Positions 23,254-32,176 of a stretch of 41,917 nt of DNA are shown here, piece by piece. The translations under genes were made by a program, and so were the position numbers. Each line of letters opens with the position of its first letter. Within the stretch, counting starts at the first letter, position 1. The notes under the pieces are model-generated. The model saw only the letters and a program-made list of their open reading frames with translations, was not told the DNA's origin and searched no databases. Origin of the DNA: Mariniblastus sp. (GTDB lineage: Bacteria > Planctomycetota > Planctomycetia > Pirellulales > Pirellulaceae); assembly GCA_029251085.1 (NCBI GenBank), contig JAQXDZ010000086.1, positions 1-41,917 on the forward strand, in the 5' to 3' direction.

Positions 23254-24927
23254 ATGAGTTTCCGAATTTTCGCGTTACTGGGAGTTGTCGCTTTAACCTG
23301 TGGGCTGTCTATACTCCGCTCAACCGAGCAACCAACTCCCATCGCTGGTGAGACCATCGCACAGGATTCGATGTTTGAGGGCATGGGTAAACACACGAGG
23401 AAGATCTCAACAAATTCGGAAGCCACGCAAGCGTATTTTGATCAAGCCCTAACCTGGGCGTTTGCATTCAACCACGATGAAGCGATTCGGTCGCTCATGC
23501 GGGCAGCCCAGCAAGACCCGTCCTGCCCCATGACTTGGTGGGGAATTGCCTATTGCGAAGGACCCAACTACAACAGCCCAATCACACCCGAGCGTTCGAA
23601 AGCGGCTTTTTATGCAATTGAAAACGCAAAGAGTCGTATCAAAAACGCCTCTGATGTTGAACGCGCGTTAATTGAAGCGCTGGCCAAGCGATACACTTTC
23701 CCCGCTGCGGAAGATCGCAAACCGCTCGATCAAGCCTACGCCGCCGCGATGGGTGAAGTGTGGAAGGCCTTCCCGCAAGACCCTGATGTCGGCACCCTCT
23801 ACGCTGAGTCATTGATGATGTTGAGACCGTGGGAACTCTATTCGACTGAGGGAGAACCGGTTGAGGACACTGACAAAATTGTTTCAACACTGGAATCAGT
23901 GCTCAGACTTCAACCTGACCACCCCGGTGCAAACCATCTTTACGTTCACGCCATGGAACCGAGCCTAACTCCTGAGAAAGCTTTGAAAGCCGCTCATGCA
24001 CTGGACAACCTGATCCCCGCGAGTGGACATCTCCTCCACATGCCGTCTCACATCTACGTGCGAACAGGCTTGTGGAATGAAGCAATTGAACAAAACGTGA
24101 AAGCCCTCGACGCCGATCAAAAATATTTGAAACTGTCTCCTCAACAGGGGATGCAATACATCTATATGATTCATAACTCGCACATGCTTGCTTATGCCGC
24201 GATGATGAGTGGCCGTGAGAAAGAGGCGATGTCGGCCGCCCGCCACATGTGGGAACAAACACCCGACGCCGTGATGACGAGCATGGGCCCCTTTTTTGAT
24301 CGCTGGATGTGCTCTGTTTATGACGTCCAAAAACGTTTTGGCCGGTGGGATGAAATCATTGCTGAACCAGCCCCGCCAGAAACGCTCTTGGTTACCACCG
24401 CTATTTGGCGGGCTCACCGGGCAATCGCTTTTGCTGCAAAAAAAGATTTCGCCAATGCAGAAATCGAGTACACCAAATTCCGAAACGCCCGCGCGGCGAT
24501 TCCTTTGGCAGTCTTAGAAATGGGTGGAATGGACGACCGCTTTTTAGAAGTTAGCGACCTTTTCATTCGCGGCGAAATCGCACTCCAAAAAGAGAGGTGG
24601 ACTCTCGCGACGGAACTTTTAACTGACGCGGCAGCAATTGAATCGACGCTTGCCTATGGCGAACCACCTCAATGGCTGCAGCCAATTCGCCACACGCTTG
24701 GTGCGGTCTATCTTGCTACCAATCAATACGCAAAAGCTGAACAATGCTACCGTGAAGATTTGGAGAAATGGCCCAACAATGGTTGGTCTCTGTTCGGCCT
24801 CTCAAAGGCTCTAACAGGGCTTGGAAAAAAGAAAGCTGCCCAAGAGGCACTCGCTAATTACGAAAAACACTGGGCGAAGGCCGATGCCCCCCTCACAACA
24901 AGCTGTAAATGCCTGGAAATTGATTAA
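23254..24927 (+). CDS. Exported TPR-repeat protein
   Basis: 557 residues from ATG 23254; the frame stays open upstream to TTG 23149, but the signal peptide (FRIFALLGVVALTCGLSIL) begins right after 23254. TPR-like helical pairs occur throughout: ALTWAFAFNHDEAIRSLMRAA and DPSCPMTWWGIAYCEGPNYN early on, DKIVSTLESVLRLQPDHPGANHLYVHAME in the middle, and LGAVYLATNQYAKAEQCYREDL near the end. The combination with repeated His (HLLHMPSHIYVRTG, MIHNSHMLAYAAMMSG) is typical of a family seen in several environmental bacteria. The TPR array implies a binding role; partners are unknown. No neighbour appears to be in the same operon. Confidence 0.85.
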   Translation: MSFRIFALLGVVALTCGLSILRSTEQPTPIAGETIAQDSMFEGMGKHTRKISTNSEATQAYFDQALTWAFAFNHDEAIRSLMRAAQQDPSCPMTWWGIAYCEGPNYNSPITPERSKAAFYAIENAKSRIKNASDVERALIEALAKRYTFPAAEDRKPLDQAYAAAMGEVWKAFPQDPDVGTLYAESLMMLRPWELYSTEGEPVEDTDKIVSTLESVLRLQPDHPGANHLYVHAMEPSLTPEKALKAAHALDNLIPASGHLLHMPSHIYVRTGLWNEAIEQNVKALDADQKYLKLSPQQGMQYIYMIHNSHMLAYAAMMSGREKEAMSAARHMWEQTPDAVMTSMGPFFDRWMCSVYDVQKRFGRWDEIIAEPAPPETLLVTTAIWRAHRAIAFAAKKDFANAEIEYTKFRNARAAIPLAVLEMGGMDDRFLEVSDLFIRGEIALQKERWTLATELLTDAAAIESTLAYGEPPQWLQPIRHTLGAVYLATNQYAKAEQCYREDLEKWPNNGWSLFGLSKALTGLGKKKAAQEALANYEKHWAKADAPLTTSCKCLEID

Positions 24928-25075
24928 CGATCATCGTACTGCTCCAAATCAAGTCAGTAATGCCGGGCAAGAATATGAATTTGCGTGCTTAAGCCACAAG
25001 GTCCGATTTCAAAATTTTTTGTCCAAGCTTTTTGACGGGCCAAGAAACTTGGAAAGAGTGACTTATCTCAAGCAT

Positions 25076-26758
25076 TCAGAATGACCTGATGACTAGATAG
25101 AATGGAATAGAAAAGCCTATTACCAAGCCAACAGACATTAGTGTCATCAACGCAGATCGCAAACCAAACTTGCGGGAAATCAATAAACCAAAAACCACCG
25201 GCATCAACGGGTATAGCAACAGATTCAACATTCCCCACTTGGTATTCAAGCGAAAACCAGCGATGCTCGCCCAAATCCAGGCAATGAAATTAAAGAAACT
25301 TGCAACCGCTATCGCTAGTCCCCAACCGATCATTTGAAATACAAGCTGCGGGTCAACCGATCCACTGAAATCATTGGCCTTGCCTTGCGATTTCCCGGAC
25401 AACTGATCTCGAATCGACTCATGTCTCTTGCGGACGAAGGTTTTAAGTGGATACCCCCTTTCATCGCGATCGCCACCGGCAATCGCTGCATCCATTCTCG
25501 TTTTTTCCCCCTCAGCAAGCTTTGGCCGAACAAACGCTGCCACTTCATCCACTTGATCAAGCCACTTCTGTTGCTCGAAAACCGAATTCAACAACTGGTC
25601 CACTCTTGTTAAATAAGCTTGTTTAATTTCAGGGATTTCCAATATCCGCTCGATCAAACGATTTTTACCGACGCCAATCTGAGGCTGATTGATACTGTGC
25701 TGCAATCTGGATTCAGGCGTCCCAATTATTTCAAGCGCACCAAACGAGTGATCCAGGTCCCACGGTATAAACAATATCTTGTTCGTTTCCGGACTGAGGT
25801 AGGCATAGTAGTTTTGGCTCCCCCCAAGAAAGCTATCGAGATTAGACAGCATGGCATTCACAGCTAAGAACGACAGGAAATTATCTAAGTCTAAATACTC
25901 TTCAATATGAGAGTTAAATTCTTCTTGATCTCCCTTGTGAATCAACTTAGCGAATTCAATGATTCGCTGCTGTTGCCCCGAACTCGATTCCGTTTTGGGA
26001 TTATAAAACGACTCGTAGGCATCCCACGATTCTCCCAAATACGGAAACGCGGTGAAGGCACTCGGCTTTACCAGCAACCCGTCAGCTTCTCCAAAAGAAC
26101 GCTTCAAAAATTTCTCATCGACTTGCTCAACCACCGAATACAAGCCTCGCTGCTCAACCTCGCCATCGATTTCTGTCGCAATCGAAGCCCACCCCGTCAG
26201 TGGGCAAGCAATTCCGACCTCGCGAAACAGTTGATAAGAAATAGCCTCACGAAGCATCGATGGATCGGCTGCACAATTCTGTAAGTTTACTTTCGTCAAA
26301 CCTAGGAAATTTAAATCACCCTGATACTTATTGAAGTCAATCTTGAACGAGTACTTGCCAAACTCCCGACCAATCAAAAAACTCCCATTGCCTTTATACC
26401 GAACACCAACATTGGCAATTCGCTCACCATCGATTTCTACATCAGCCCTACCATATTGATGATTCAAACCAAGATAACCACCCAATCCGGGGCGGCTTTC
26501 TTCGCCCGCACGGAACTCCTTTCCCTGACTGGCATCTGAAATAACTTCACCAAATGCACCGCCAACATCCCAGTCAAGATCTTTCGACGGTTGCAGTTTA
26601 CTCCACTCTTCTTCGGTAAATCGCAAAGTAATTTTGGAGACGCGATCGGATCGAAAAAGAGGATTGGGCTCTGCAATCAATTGCGCAATAACACACGAAG
26701 GAGAAAACCCAATCAGCAGGACTAAGCAATACAACGAAAATAAAAAACAGAATTTCAT
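25076..26758 (-). CDS. CotH-family protein with C-terminal membrane helices
   Basis: 560 residues from ATG 26758 (a TTG at 26791 is less likely). A signal peptide (about 1-25) precedes a CotH domain. Recognisable parts are VRYKGNGSF, FKIDFNKY, LGLTKVNLQNCAADPSMLREAISYQLFREVGI, GLYSVVEQVDEKFLKR and the metal/catalytic block NYYAYLSPETNKILFIPWDLDHSFG (around residue 330). CotH proteins of this kind are atypical kinases in spore coats and are common, with unknown targets, in planctomycetes. The C-terminal ~85 residues hold about three membrane helices, which CotH proteins usually lack, so the domain is probably tethered on the outer face of a membrane. Confidence 0.88.
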   Translation of the reverse strand: MKFCFLFSLYCLVLLIGFSPSCVIAQLIAEPNPLFRSDRVSKITLRFTEEEWSKLQPSKDLDWDVGGAFGEVISDASQGKEFRAGEESRPGLGGYLGLNHQYGRADVEIDGERIANVGVRYKGNGSFLIGREFGKYSFKIDFNKYQGDLNFLGLTKVNLQNCAADPSMLREAISYQLFREVGIACPLTGWASIATEIDGEVEQRGLYSVVEQVDEKFLKRSFGEADGLLVKPSAFTAFPYLGESWDAYESFYNPKTESSSGQQQRIIEFAKLIHKGDQEEFNSHIEEYLDLDNFLSFLAVNAMLSNLDSFLGGSQNYYAYLSPETNKILFIPWDLDHSFGALEIIGTPESRLQHSINQPQIGVGKNRLIERILEIPEIKQAYLTRVDQLLNSVFEQQKWLDQVDEVAAFVRPKLAEGEKTRMDAAIAGGDRDERGYPLKTFVRKRHESIRDQLSGKSQGKANDFSGSVDPQLVFQMIGWGLAIAVASFFNFIAWIWASIAGFRLNTKWGMLNLLLYPLMPVVFGLLISRKFGLRSALMTLMSVGLVIGFSIPFYLVIRSF

Positions 26759-26931
26759 AACTAACCAATTAAACTCGATTCGAAATTGCACCGAAATTGT
26801 TCACGTGCGCACAACCGAGGTCAACTTGTCGCCTGTATCAATTTGTAACCAAGCACCGCAGTGAGACTGTAAGTCACTCTTCACATCAATACCTTGATTA
26901 GCCCCTTGGTAAAACTATTGCATTGGTGAAA

Positions 26932-28014
26932 TTATTTATTGTTCTTCGCCTTCTCGTCACGGGCAAGATTCTCTGAGATCCATTTCACCAGTGTCCCACT
27001 CCCTTGTCCGTATCCACCTGGAAGCGGACGCAGATCTCTCGTCTGCAATTTAGGGGGAGCTCCCCAGTGCTGTGGGTAAGGCTTTCCGTTGGGTGACTTG
27101 AAAATTGGCTTGTCCACTTCTCCAAGATCCTTCTCATTAGCTTTTTTAATTTGCAGCGTTACCTGAAATTGCTTTGCTGCGGGCTTGTCCTCAAATGTTC
27201 TCAAATAACCAAGCTTGATCTCTGATTTCCCCGGTTGAGTCGGCATAAAACTGGCGGTCGAAACTCCACCGCTACCAATCGCGTCTCCCGATGCCGCATA
27301 TTTGATCTCTCCGATCAAGCGAACTGATTTGGACTTACTTTGATCAACCCATGAGAATCCGGTCGTTGGATTACTATCCAGTTGGATTTGAATCTTCTGG
27401 CCCAATGTAACTGCGATCGTTTTACCATTGTCTTTGCTAGTCAAACGAATCGCTTTTTTTCGCTTCGCCGCGGCACCATTTCCAGATCTGGGTAGTCTAA
27501 TACTAGTGATGGACAGTCCATTTTTTGGAGCATCGTCAGCAATACGTGTATCGACAATGAAACACTCAATCAAAAGACCACGGTTGTCTGTTTTTACATA
27601 ACGACGCTCGGATGGCTCCAGTTCTTTAGAGGCGACTTTGATTGCAAATTTATAAAGTTGATCCAGTGTCTTCGCAGGTGCCCCCTCCGAATGTTTCCCA
27701 ATCTGATCGCCGTCTTCTTTCCATTTTTCAAAAGGCGGTTCACCCGAGGGATTTTCCGCTACAGCGACCGGACGAAAGGTTCTCCGAACGACCTTGCCAT
27801 TCTTGACAAAAATTCTCGTCTCATGTCCGTACTCAATGAAACTCGACCAACGAACCATATAGGAATAGGTATTGCCGACATCCGCTTTAGTTGTTTGCCA
27901 TTTTGCCAAACTGTCTTTGACTTTTTCGAGATCACTTGCATCGTGGAAACCCGCACTTGCCGTCAAGGCCGAGAATCCCACCGCAAAACAAAAAACAATC
28001 ATTCGAAACGCCAT
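26932..28014 (-). CDS. Exported DUF6174-like plus chagasin (I42 protease inhibitor) fusion
   Basis: 360 residues from ATG 28014 (TTG 28029 possible). A signal peptide (about 1-20) precedes an N-terminal domain of about 150 residues that matches the DUF6174 pattern: LAKWQTTKA...YSYMV, RIFVKNGKVV, KTLDQLYKFA, YVKTDNRGLLIECFIV. From about residue 193 the protein has the chagasin fold signature: IAVTLGQKIQIQLDSNPTTGFSW, then GSGGVSTASFMP, then KLGYLRTFE, corresponding to the loops L2 (NPTTG), L4 and L6 that block cysteine-protease active sites. Chagasin inhibitors target papain-like proteases. The last ~70 residues are Pro/Gly/Lys-rich. The two-domain layout is unusual. Confidence 0.82.
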   Translation of the reverse strand: MAFRMIVFCFAVGFSALTASAGFHDASDLEKVKDSLAKWQTTKADVGNTYSYMVRWSSFIEYGHETRIFVKNGKVVRRTFRPVAVAENPSGEPPFEKWKEDGDQIGKHSEGAPAKTLDQLYKFAIKVASKELEPSERRYVKTDNRGLLIECFIVDTRIADDAPKNGLSITSIRLPRSGNGAAAKRKKAIRLTSKDNGKTIAVTLGQKIQIQLDSNPTTGFSWVDQSKSKSVRLIGEIKYAASGDAIGSGGVSTASFMPTQPGKSEIKLGYLRTFEDKPAAKQFQVTLQIKKANEKDLGEVDKPIFKSPNGKPYPQHWGAPPKLQTRDLRPLPGGYGQGSGTLVKWISENLARDEKAKNNK

Positions 28015-28278
28015 AACATTCTCACGCAAAGGTTAAATTTACAGACTAACTCAGGGACTCTTTACAGGATAACAGAGTTCCACAAATTCACGAATGGTTT
28101 GCCAAAAAACAATTTCGATAAGTAACATACGATCCCGCACGCGAGCTTTTCAGCGTGAATAGGTTAAACCTCATGCAGAAATTGGCAAATTGAATAAACG
28201 CAACCAACTGCAGTCATTTTTGGTAACTTATCGAGTGAACTTACCTTCATAACCATTGAAATTCACAGTGAGTCAGTC

Positions 28279-29418
28279 ATGCCCCAACCTATCGCCAATC
28301 GCCTCTCCCCTGTCTGCATTTTCTATTTGGTGCTCACGGCATGGACCTTCTCAATTACCCCTGTCACCGCCCAGGACGACGATTCACCATCGATCAAAAC
28401 TGTCGCAGACCTTAACCATCTCCCTTCAAAAATCGCATTCGGTTCCTGCAGCAATCAAAATAAACCACAACCCGTTCTCGATACGGTCGTCACGCAAAAC
28501 CCGGACCTCTTTATCTACCTTGGTGATAACATCTACGGCGACACCAAAGATATGAATGTCCTCTCCCAGAAATACAAAAAACTTGGCAGTAAGAAAGAGT
28601 TCCAGAATTTGCGAGCTAAGACAACCGTTCTTTCAACTTGGGATGACCACGACTACGGCTGGAATGATGCAGGTAAGGAATACCCTTTTAAAGAGGCATC
28701 CAAAGAGCTTTTCATGAATTTTTGGAACGTACCTATGAGTAGTCCGCGTCGAAAACACCCGGGCATTTACGGTGCCCACACCTTCTCGGACGGCAAGAAA
28801 ACGCTTCAGGTAATCTTACTCGACACACGTACTTTTCGAGATCCACTTAAACGAAATTCCAAAACCAATAATTTGGACGGCAAATTTAAGAATGACTATC
28901 AACCAGACACCACCAACAAGACCATCCTAGGCGACGCCCAGTGGCAGTGGCTTGAGAGCACTTTACAACAACGTGCCGATCTCCGAGTCATTTGTTCATC
29001 CATCCAATTCGGCCATGAATACAATGGCTGGGAGTCATGGACAAACCTACCCAATGAACAGAAAAAAATGGTGGAGCTAATTAAAAAAACACAGGCCAAT
29101 GGTGTTCTTTTTATATCAGGAGATGTCCATTGGGCGGAAATTTCAAAGAGGAACTTCCAAGGCCTCTATCCAATTTACGACGTTACCGCCAGTGGCATTA
29201 CGGAAGACTGGCACAATCTTGAGCCTAATCGATATCGCATAGAAAATGCCTTTCGAGACAATCATTTTGGCATGATCGAAATCGACTGGAAAAAGAAAAA
29301 CCCAGAGGCAGTGATGCAAATCTTAAATGTCAACGGGAAAACAGTGATTCGCCATTCAGTGCCATTGAATGAACTTCAATTCGATCAAAAACCTGCAAAC
29401 CAGACACGGTCCAATTGA
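28279..29418 (+). CDS. PhoD-like metallophosphatase, exported
   Basis: 379 residues with an N-terminal signal peptide (about 1-31, ending TAQD). The metallophosphatase motifs are present in order: FGSCSNQ (about residue 54), YLGDNIYGD (about 80), TWDDHDYGWND (about 120) and SGDVHWAE (about 282). These match the PhoD/alkaline phosphatase D-like family that binds iron and calcium. The substrate is probably a phosphate ester or diester, but families with these motifs are diverse. No phosphate-regulation box is recognisable upstream. The gene is followed by a hairpin that terminates transcription from the opposite strand. Confidence 0.9.
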   Translation: MPQPIANRLSPVCIFYLVLTAWTFSITPVTAQDDDSPSIKTVADLNHLPSKIAFGSCSNQNKPQPVLDTVVTQNPDLFIYLGDNIYGDTKDMNVLSQKYKKLGSKKEFQNLRAKTTVLSTWDDHDYGWNDAGKEYPFKEASKELFMNFWNVPMSSPRRKHPGIYGAHTFSDGKKTLQVILLDTRTFRDPLKRNSKTNNLDGKFKNDYQPDTTNKTILGDAQWQWLESTLQQRADLRVICSSIQFGHEYNGWESWTNLPNEQKKMVELIKKTQANGVLFISGDVHWAEISKRNFQGLYPIYDVTASGITEDWHNLEPNRYRIENAFRDNHFGMIEIDWKKKNPEAVMQILNVNGKTVIRHSVPLNELQFDQKPANQTRSN

Positions 29419-29450
29419 TTCGCGTCAAAGACAAATCGCTTGCCCGATAC

Positions 29451-29487
29451 AAAAAAGGGGAAGCCAGATTTTAAATCTGCCTTCCCC
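29451..29487 (-). terminator. Intrinsic terminator for the DUF1559 gene
   Basis: GGGGAAG (29457-29463) pairs with CTTCCCC (29481-29487), and CAGATT pairs with AATCTG inside, with one c-c mismatch and a short loop. On the minus strand the hairpin is followed by six Ts (29456-29451), 56 bases after the DUF1559 stop. On the plus strand no T run follows, so it acts mainly on the leftward gene. Confidence 0.85.
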
Positions 29488-29542
29488 TGTCTCAAAGTTC
29501 AAAATTTGTTTGTCAAGAATTGAAAACAATCAGCTAGAAACT

Positions 29543-30457
29543 CTAGTCCTCGATTGATACGACCTCGGCTCCCGCACGAGTTGCAAGCTGTTGGAAAACA
29601 ACTTCGTTGATTGACTGAGTAACAAAGTGAGTTGAGCCATCGGCCAGAGTCACGTTAATGCCCTGAGGATGGTAACTACGGAAATCTTCAAAGTGACCGC
29701 CGGGATCATTGGGAGCATGATCCGCCGCTCCAACAATTCGAGCAAAAGGCTCATCCACCTCAGGAACCATCCCGACCCATGAAATTTTACCGAGAAGATT
29801 TATCCGCTCACCCACCATCAATGTATTACTGGTTCCGTCTGTGATGTCTCCCATTTTTATCACGCTATTACCGTAAAACAATCCATTTCCCTTCAGCGGA
29901 CTGTCTTCGATCTCGGAACTGCCGAAGACACCTGAATAATTACTGCGTCCCACCATCAATTCATCATGATCATGATCGTCGTCCGAACTCGGTGGCTGGT
30001 CGTGTAAATCATGATCGTCGTGGTCATGTTCAATATGTTCGTCAAGATTCACCACAGGCAATTCGATTTCAGAAGGACATTGGTAAGCCGGAACTACTGT
30101 TTCAATTGTATGAATATGAGCACCATCATCGATGGCAACATTGAAATCAATTTGATTGTAAAGATTGTTCTGCTCCATAAATGGCAGAATGTAAGCCGAC
30201 CACCCCCAACCAGGTTCGTCGTCCGCAATTAGCGGGTTACCTGTTTTCCAGCCTGGAGGAAGCGTCTGAAATGCGCTCTCGTAATTCATAATCGCCAGAC
30301 CTTGCTGACGACTGTTGTTAGCACATGATATTCGTCTGGCAGCTTCGCGTACTTGCTGTACCGCCGGAAGCAGCATGCCAATTAAAATTCCAATAATTGC
30401 AATTACAACCAGCAACTCAACGAGCGTAAATCCGCTCTTCTTATTTTTGTAATTCAT
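29543..30457 (-). CDS. DUF1559 prepilin-like protein with a His/Asp-rich loop
   Basis: 304 residues. The N-terminus is a prepilin-type signal (KKSGFTLVELLVVIAIIGILI, cut before F10), followed by the DUF1559 block AVQQVREAARRISCANN...GLAIMNYE. The rest has the conserved C-terminal DUF1559 motifs CPSE, SNYSGVFGSSE, ITDGTSNTLMVGE and NVTLADGSTHFVTQSI. DUF1559 proteins are planctomycete pseudopilins of unknown exact role, thought to assemble type IV-pilus-like or secretion structures. Residues 139-166 hold 7 His and 14 Asp/Glu out of 28, a plausible metal-binding loop. A 14-base DNA repeat in this loop suggests expansion by slippage. An intrinsic terminator follows. Confidence 0.95.
   Translation of the reverse strand: MNYKNKKSGFTLVELLVVIAIIGILIGMLLPAVQQVREAARRISCANNSRQQGLAIMNYESAFQTLPPGWKTGNPLIADDEPGWGWSAYILPFMEQNNLYNQIDFNVAIDDGAHIHTIETVVPAYQCPSEIELPVVNLDEHIEHDHDDHDLHDQPPSSDDDHDHDELMVGRSNYSGVFGSSEIEDSPLKGNGLFYGNSVIKMGDITDGTSNTLMVGERINLLGKISWVGMVPEVDEPFARIVGAADHAPNDPGGHFEDFRSYHPQGINVTLADGSTHFVTQSINEVVFQQLATRAGAEVVSIED
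29969..30021. repeat. 14-base direct repeat inside the DUF1559 gene
   Basis: The sequence ATCATGATCGTCGT occurs at 29969-29982 and at 30008-30021, 39 bases apart (a multiple of three, so frame is kept). It encodes part of the His/Asp-rich loop and may mark slippage-driven expansion. Confidence 0.7.
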
Positions 30458-30628
30458 AACGCACCAAAATGATAAAGAAAAAAAGTCGAATCAAAAGTTT
30501 AATTCTGATTGCCCTAAAAGAATTTTAGGAGTCTAGTCACGAGAGATTTCTGATCATCGTTTTGGGTTCGACAAAGTGGTTAAACGCAATTTTATCGCGT
30601 CGAACATCTTCGGCAGCAGAACCAAAAA

Positions 30629-31000
30629 CTATGAGCAGAACCCAAATAGCATCGGGGGTGCGCGACCCGATTGCCTGAAATAGACTTCTTTAAGAAAGAC
30701 CGGCGAGACGGAGATGATCTCCGACACACTTAAATCCTCTGGTGAATGCCGATCGACGGCCGGGATATCGATTTGGAATTGAGCCAGCAAGCGACACAAA
30801 ACGCAATCATGATCCAGCGCGGCGCCGTCCACAAATTGCTGGACAGGCATTAACGAATTTGACTGGTGTTCATGTGGAACTGAGCAACAGTCACCCGTCT
30901 CGGCATCACCAGCGGCAGTGTGATCGCCGCAAGGGTGGGAGTGACTAGACACCAACAGTCCGCTCAACGTGATCGACGTCACGATGAGTAGTTTTGTCAT
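30629..31000 (-). CDS. Small exported His/Cys-rich protein, DUF2946-like
   Basis: 123 residues from ATG 31000; the frame opens at TTG 31066, but the signal peptide starts at 31000. After a hydrophobic segment (LLIVTSITLSGLLVSS) comes HSHPCGDH, then CCSVPHEH, then HDCVLCRLLAQFQ and a C-terminal RAPPMLFGFC. The CxxC motif followed by a terminal RAPP piece recalls the DUF2946 family, found in metal-related operons. It is 171 bases upstream of the DUF1559 gene in the same orientation, and both proteins carry His-rich loops. A metal-binding or metal-sensing role in the periplasm is inferred only. Confidence 0.62.
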   Translation of the reverse strand: MTKLLIVTSITLSGLLVSSHSHPCGDHTAAGDAETGDCCSVPHEHQSNSLMPVQQFVDGAALDHDCVLCRLLAQFQIDIPAVDRHSPEDLSVSEIISVSPVFLKEVYFRQSGRAPPMLFGFCS

Positions 31001-31307
31001 GTTGGCTGCAAATGAAACCACGGCAAACTTATCAATTGTTAAGATTGTGCGAATACTACCCCCCAATAGTACGCATTGCCCCCTTCCAAGTTCAAGACAA
31101 AGATCCCAAATTCTTTAAAATCGACGCAGATCTCCTCAAATTACGCCGATTGTCCCTCCCTTGAGACTGAAATAGCCAGAATAACCGCTGTCTCATCCAA
31201 ATCGTTCAATTGCTGGCGGTCACCCGAGAATGGCAATCAAGCAGGGCACCACGCGATTTTCACAAATACGCTTTTACAAATACGCAAATACGCGTTAAGC
31301 AGTGGCT
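31001..31307. other. Gap between the His/Cys-rich gene and the DUF1080 gene
   Basis: About 307 bases with no convincing gene. CAAATACGC appears three times at 31263-31271, 31277-31285 and 31285-31293, the last two sharing one base. No terminator with a T run is evident downstream of the DUF1080 stop (31308). The upstream region of the His/Cys-rich gene must hold its promoter, but no elements can be assigned. Confidence 0.4.
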
Positions 31308-32078
31308 TCAATTCTTTTTCTTTTTGGACTCAAACCGTTTCAACTTCTTGTTTAAATCCTCGGCCCCCAAACCGGCGATTGTCAATCTGGGATTGTGGGT
31401 CAATTCAAGATCTTTGTAAGCGACTCGCTGGGCAGGGCCACCATGGATTTGCAACGCAATCAACCCCGTGAGTTCGCCATCGGGATCTTCTAAAGCGACG
31501 GTGATTCGACCATTTACCGCCAGCCAAATTCGATGATCAACGACAAGGATTTCGTAATCATTCCAATCTTCCTCGCGAATATGTTCTTCACTTGAATCCT
31601 CATTGCGTGCCAAGATGCCACGACCATGCTCATGATACAACGAGCCCCACCATCCTTTTCCCACATCCGCCTGATAGCCGACAGCTTGCCCCGATGCGTT
31701 GAGCTCAGTTGATCGGAATTGAATTCCAGCATTTGCCGAATACGGCACCTGTTTTACTTTGAGCTTAAGACGAAAGTTTTTTACCGGAATCTTGGAATAC
31801 AAAAATTGATTCCCATTAATTTTGGCATCTCCACCGGTACCGACAATTGCCCCGTCTTCGACAGACCATAGATCCATATCCTTGGCGTGCCACCCTCCAA
31901 GGTCGTTTTGGTTAAAAAAGAATTGGTCTTTCTTCGACTTTGCTTCGACTTGACGACCTGTGTCCTGAGCGTCAGCCGTTTCTGTCGAAACGAAACCTAT
32001 CAACAAGACCCCTGCCAGAAGAACAAACCCATTCGACCGAAAACAAAACCACATTGCTGAATTGACAAGTTGAATCAT
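31308..32078 (-). CDS. DUF1080 (3-keto-disaccharide hydrolase-like) exported protein
   Basis: 256 residues from ATG 32078 (GGAAAAG upstream; TTG 32090 is in frame). A signal peptide (about 1-37) precedes a single DUF1080 jelly-roll domain: FFNQNDLGGWHAKDMDLWSVEDGAIVGTGG, LYSKIPVKNFRLKLKVKQVPYSANAGIQFRS, GYQADVGKGWWGSLYHEHGRG, WNDYEILVVDHRIWLAVNG and TGLIALQIHGGPAQRVAYKDLEL. Domains of this type are concanavalin-like and are thought to act in glycan binding or hydrolysis in planctomycetes. The C-terminal ~15 residues are very basic (KKKKN). No linked operon partner is obvious. Confidence 0.92.
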   Translation of the reverse strand: MIQLVNSAMWFCFRSNGFVLLAGVLLIGFVSTETADAQDTGRQVEAKSKKDQFFFNQNDLGGWHAKDMDLWSVEDGAIVGTGGDAKINGNQFLYSKIPVKNFRLKLKVKQVPYSANAGIQFRSTELNASGQAVGYQADVGKGWWGSLYHEHGRGILARNEDSSEEHIREEDWNDYEILVVDHRIWLAVNGRITVALEDPDGELTGLIALQIHGGPAQRVAYKDLELTHNPRLTIAGLGAEDLNKKLKRFESKKKKN

Positions 32079-32176
32079 CGTCTTTTCCAAAAAAATGCCT
32101 CATGACTACCATGAAGCATTAGAGCGTTCTCAGGAACAGACCGCAAACATCGCTTACCAAACGAACCTGGCGATCA

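Noticed and set aside
23639..24417. Leftward frames inside the TPR gene
   Set aside because: They are antisense shadows of the TPR coding region and rich in residues that arise from its codon pattern.
29457..29487. Terminator for the PhoD-like gene on the plus strand
   Set aside because: No T run follows the hairpin in the plus direction; the T run is on the minus side, so it is assigned to the DUF1559 gene.
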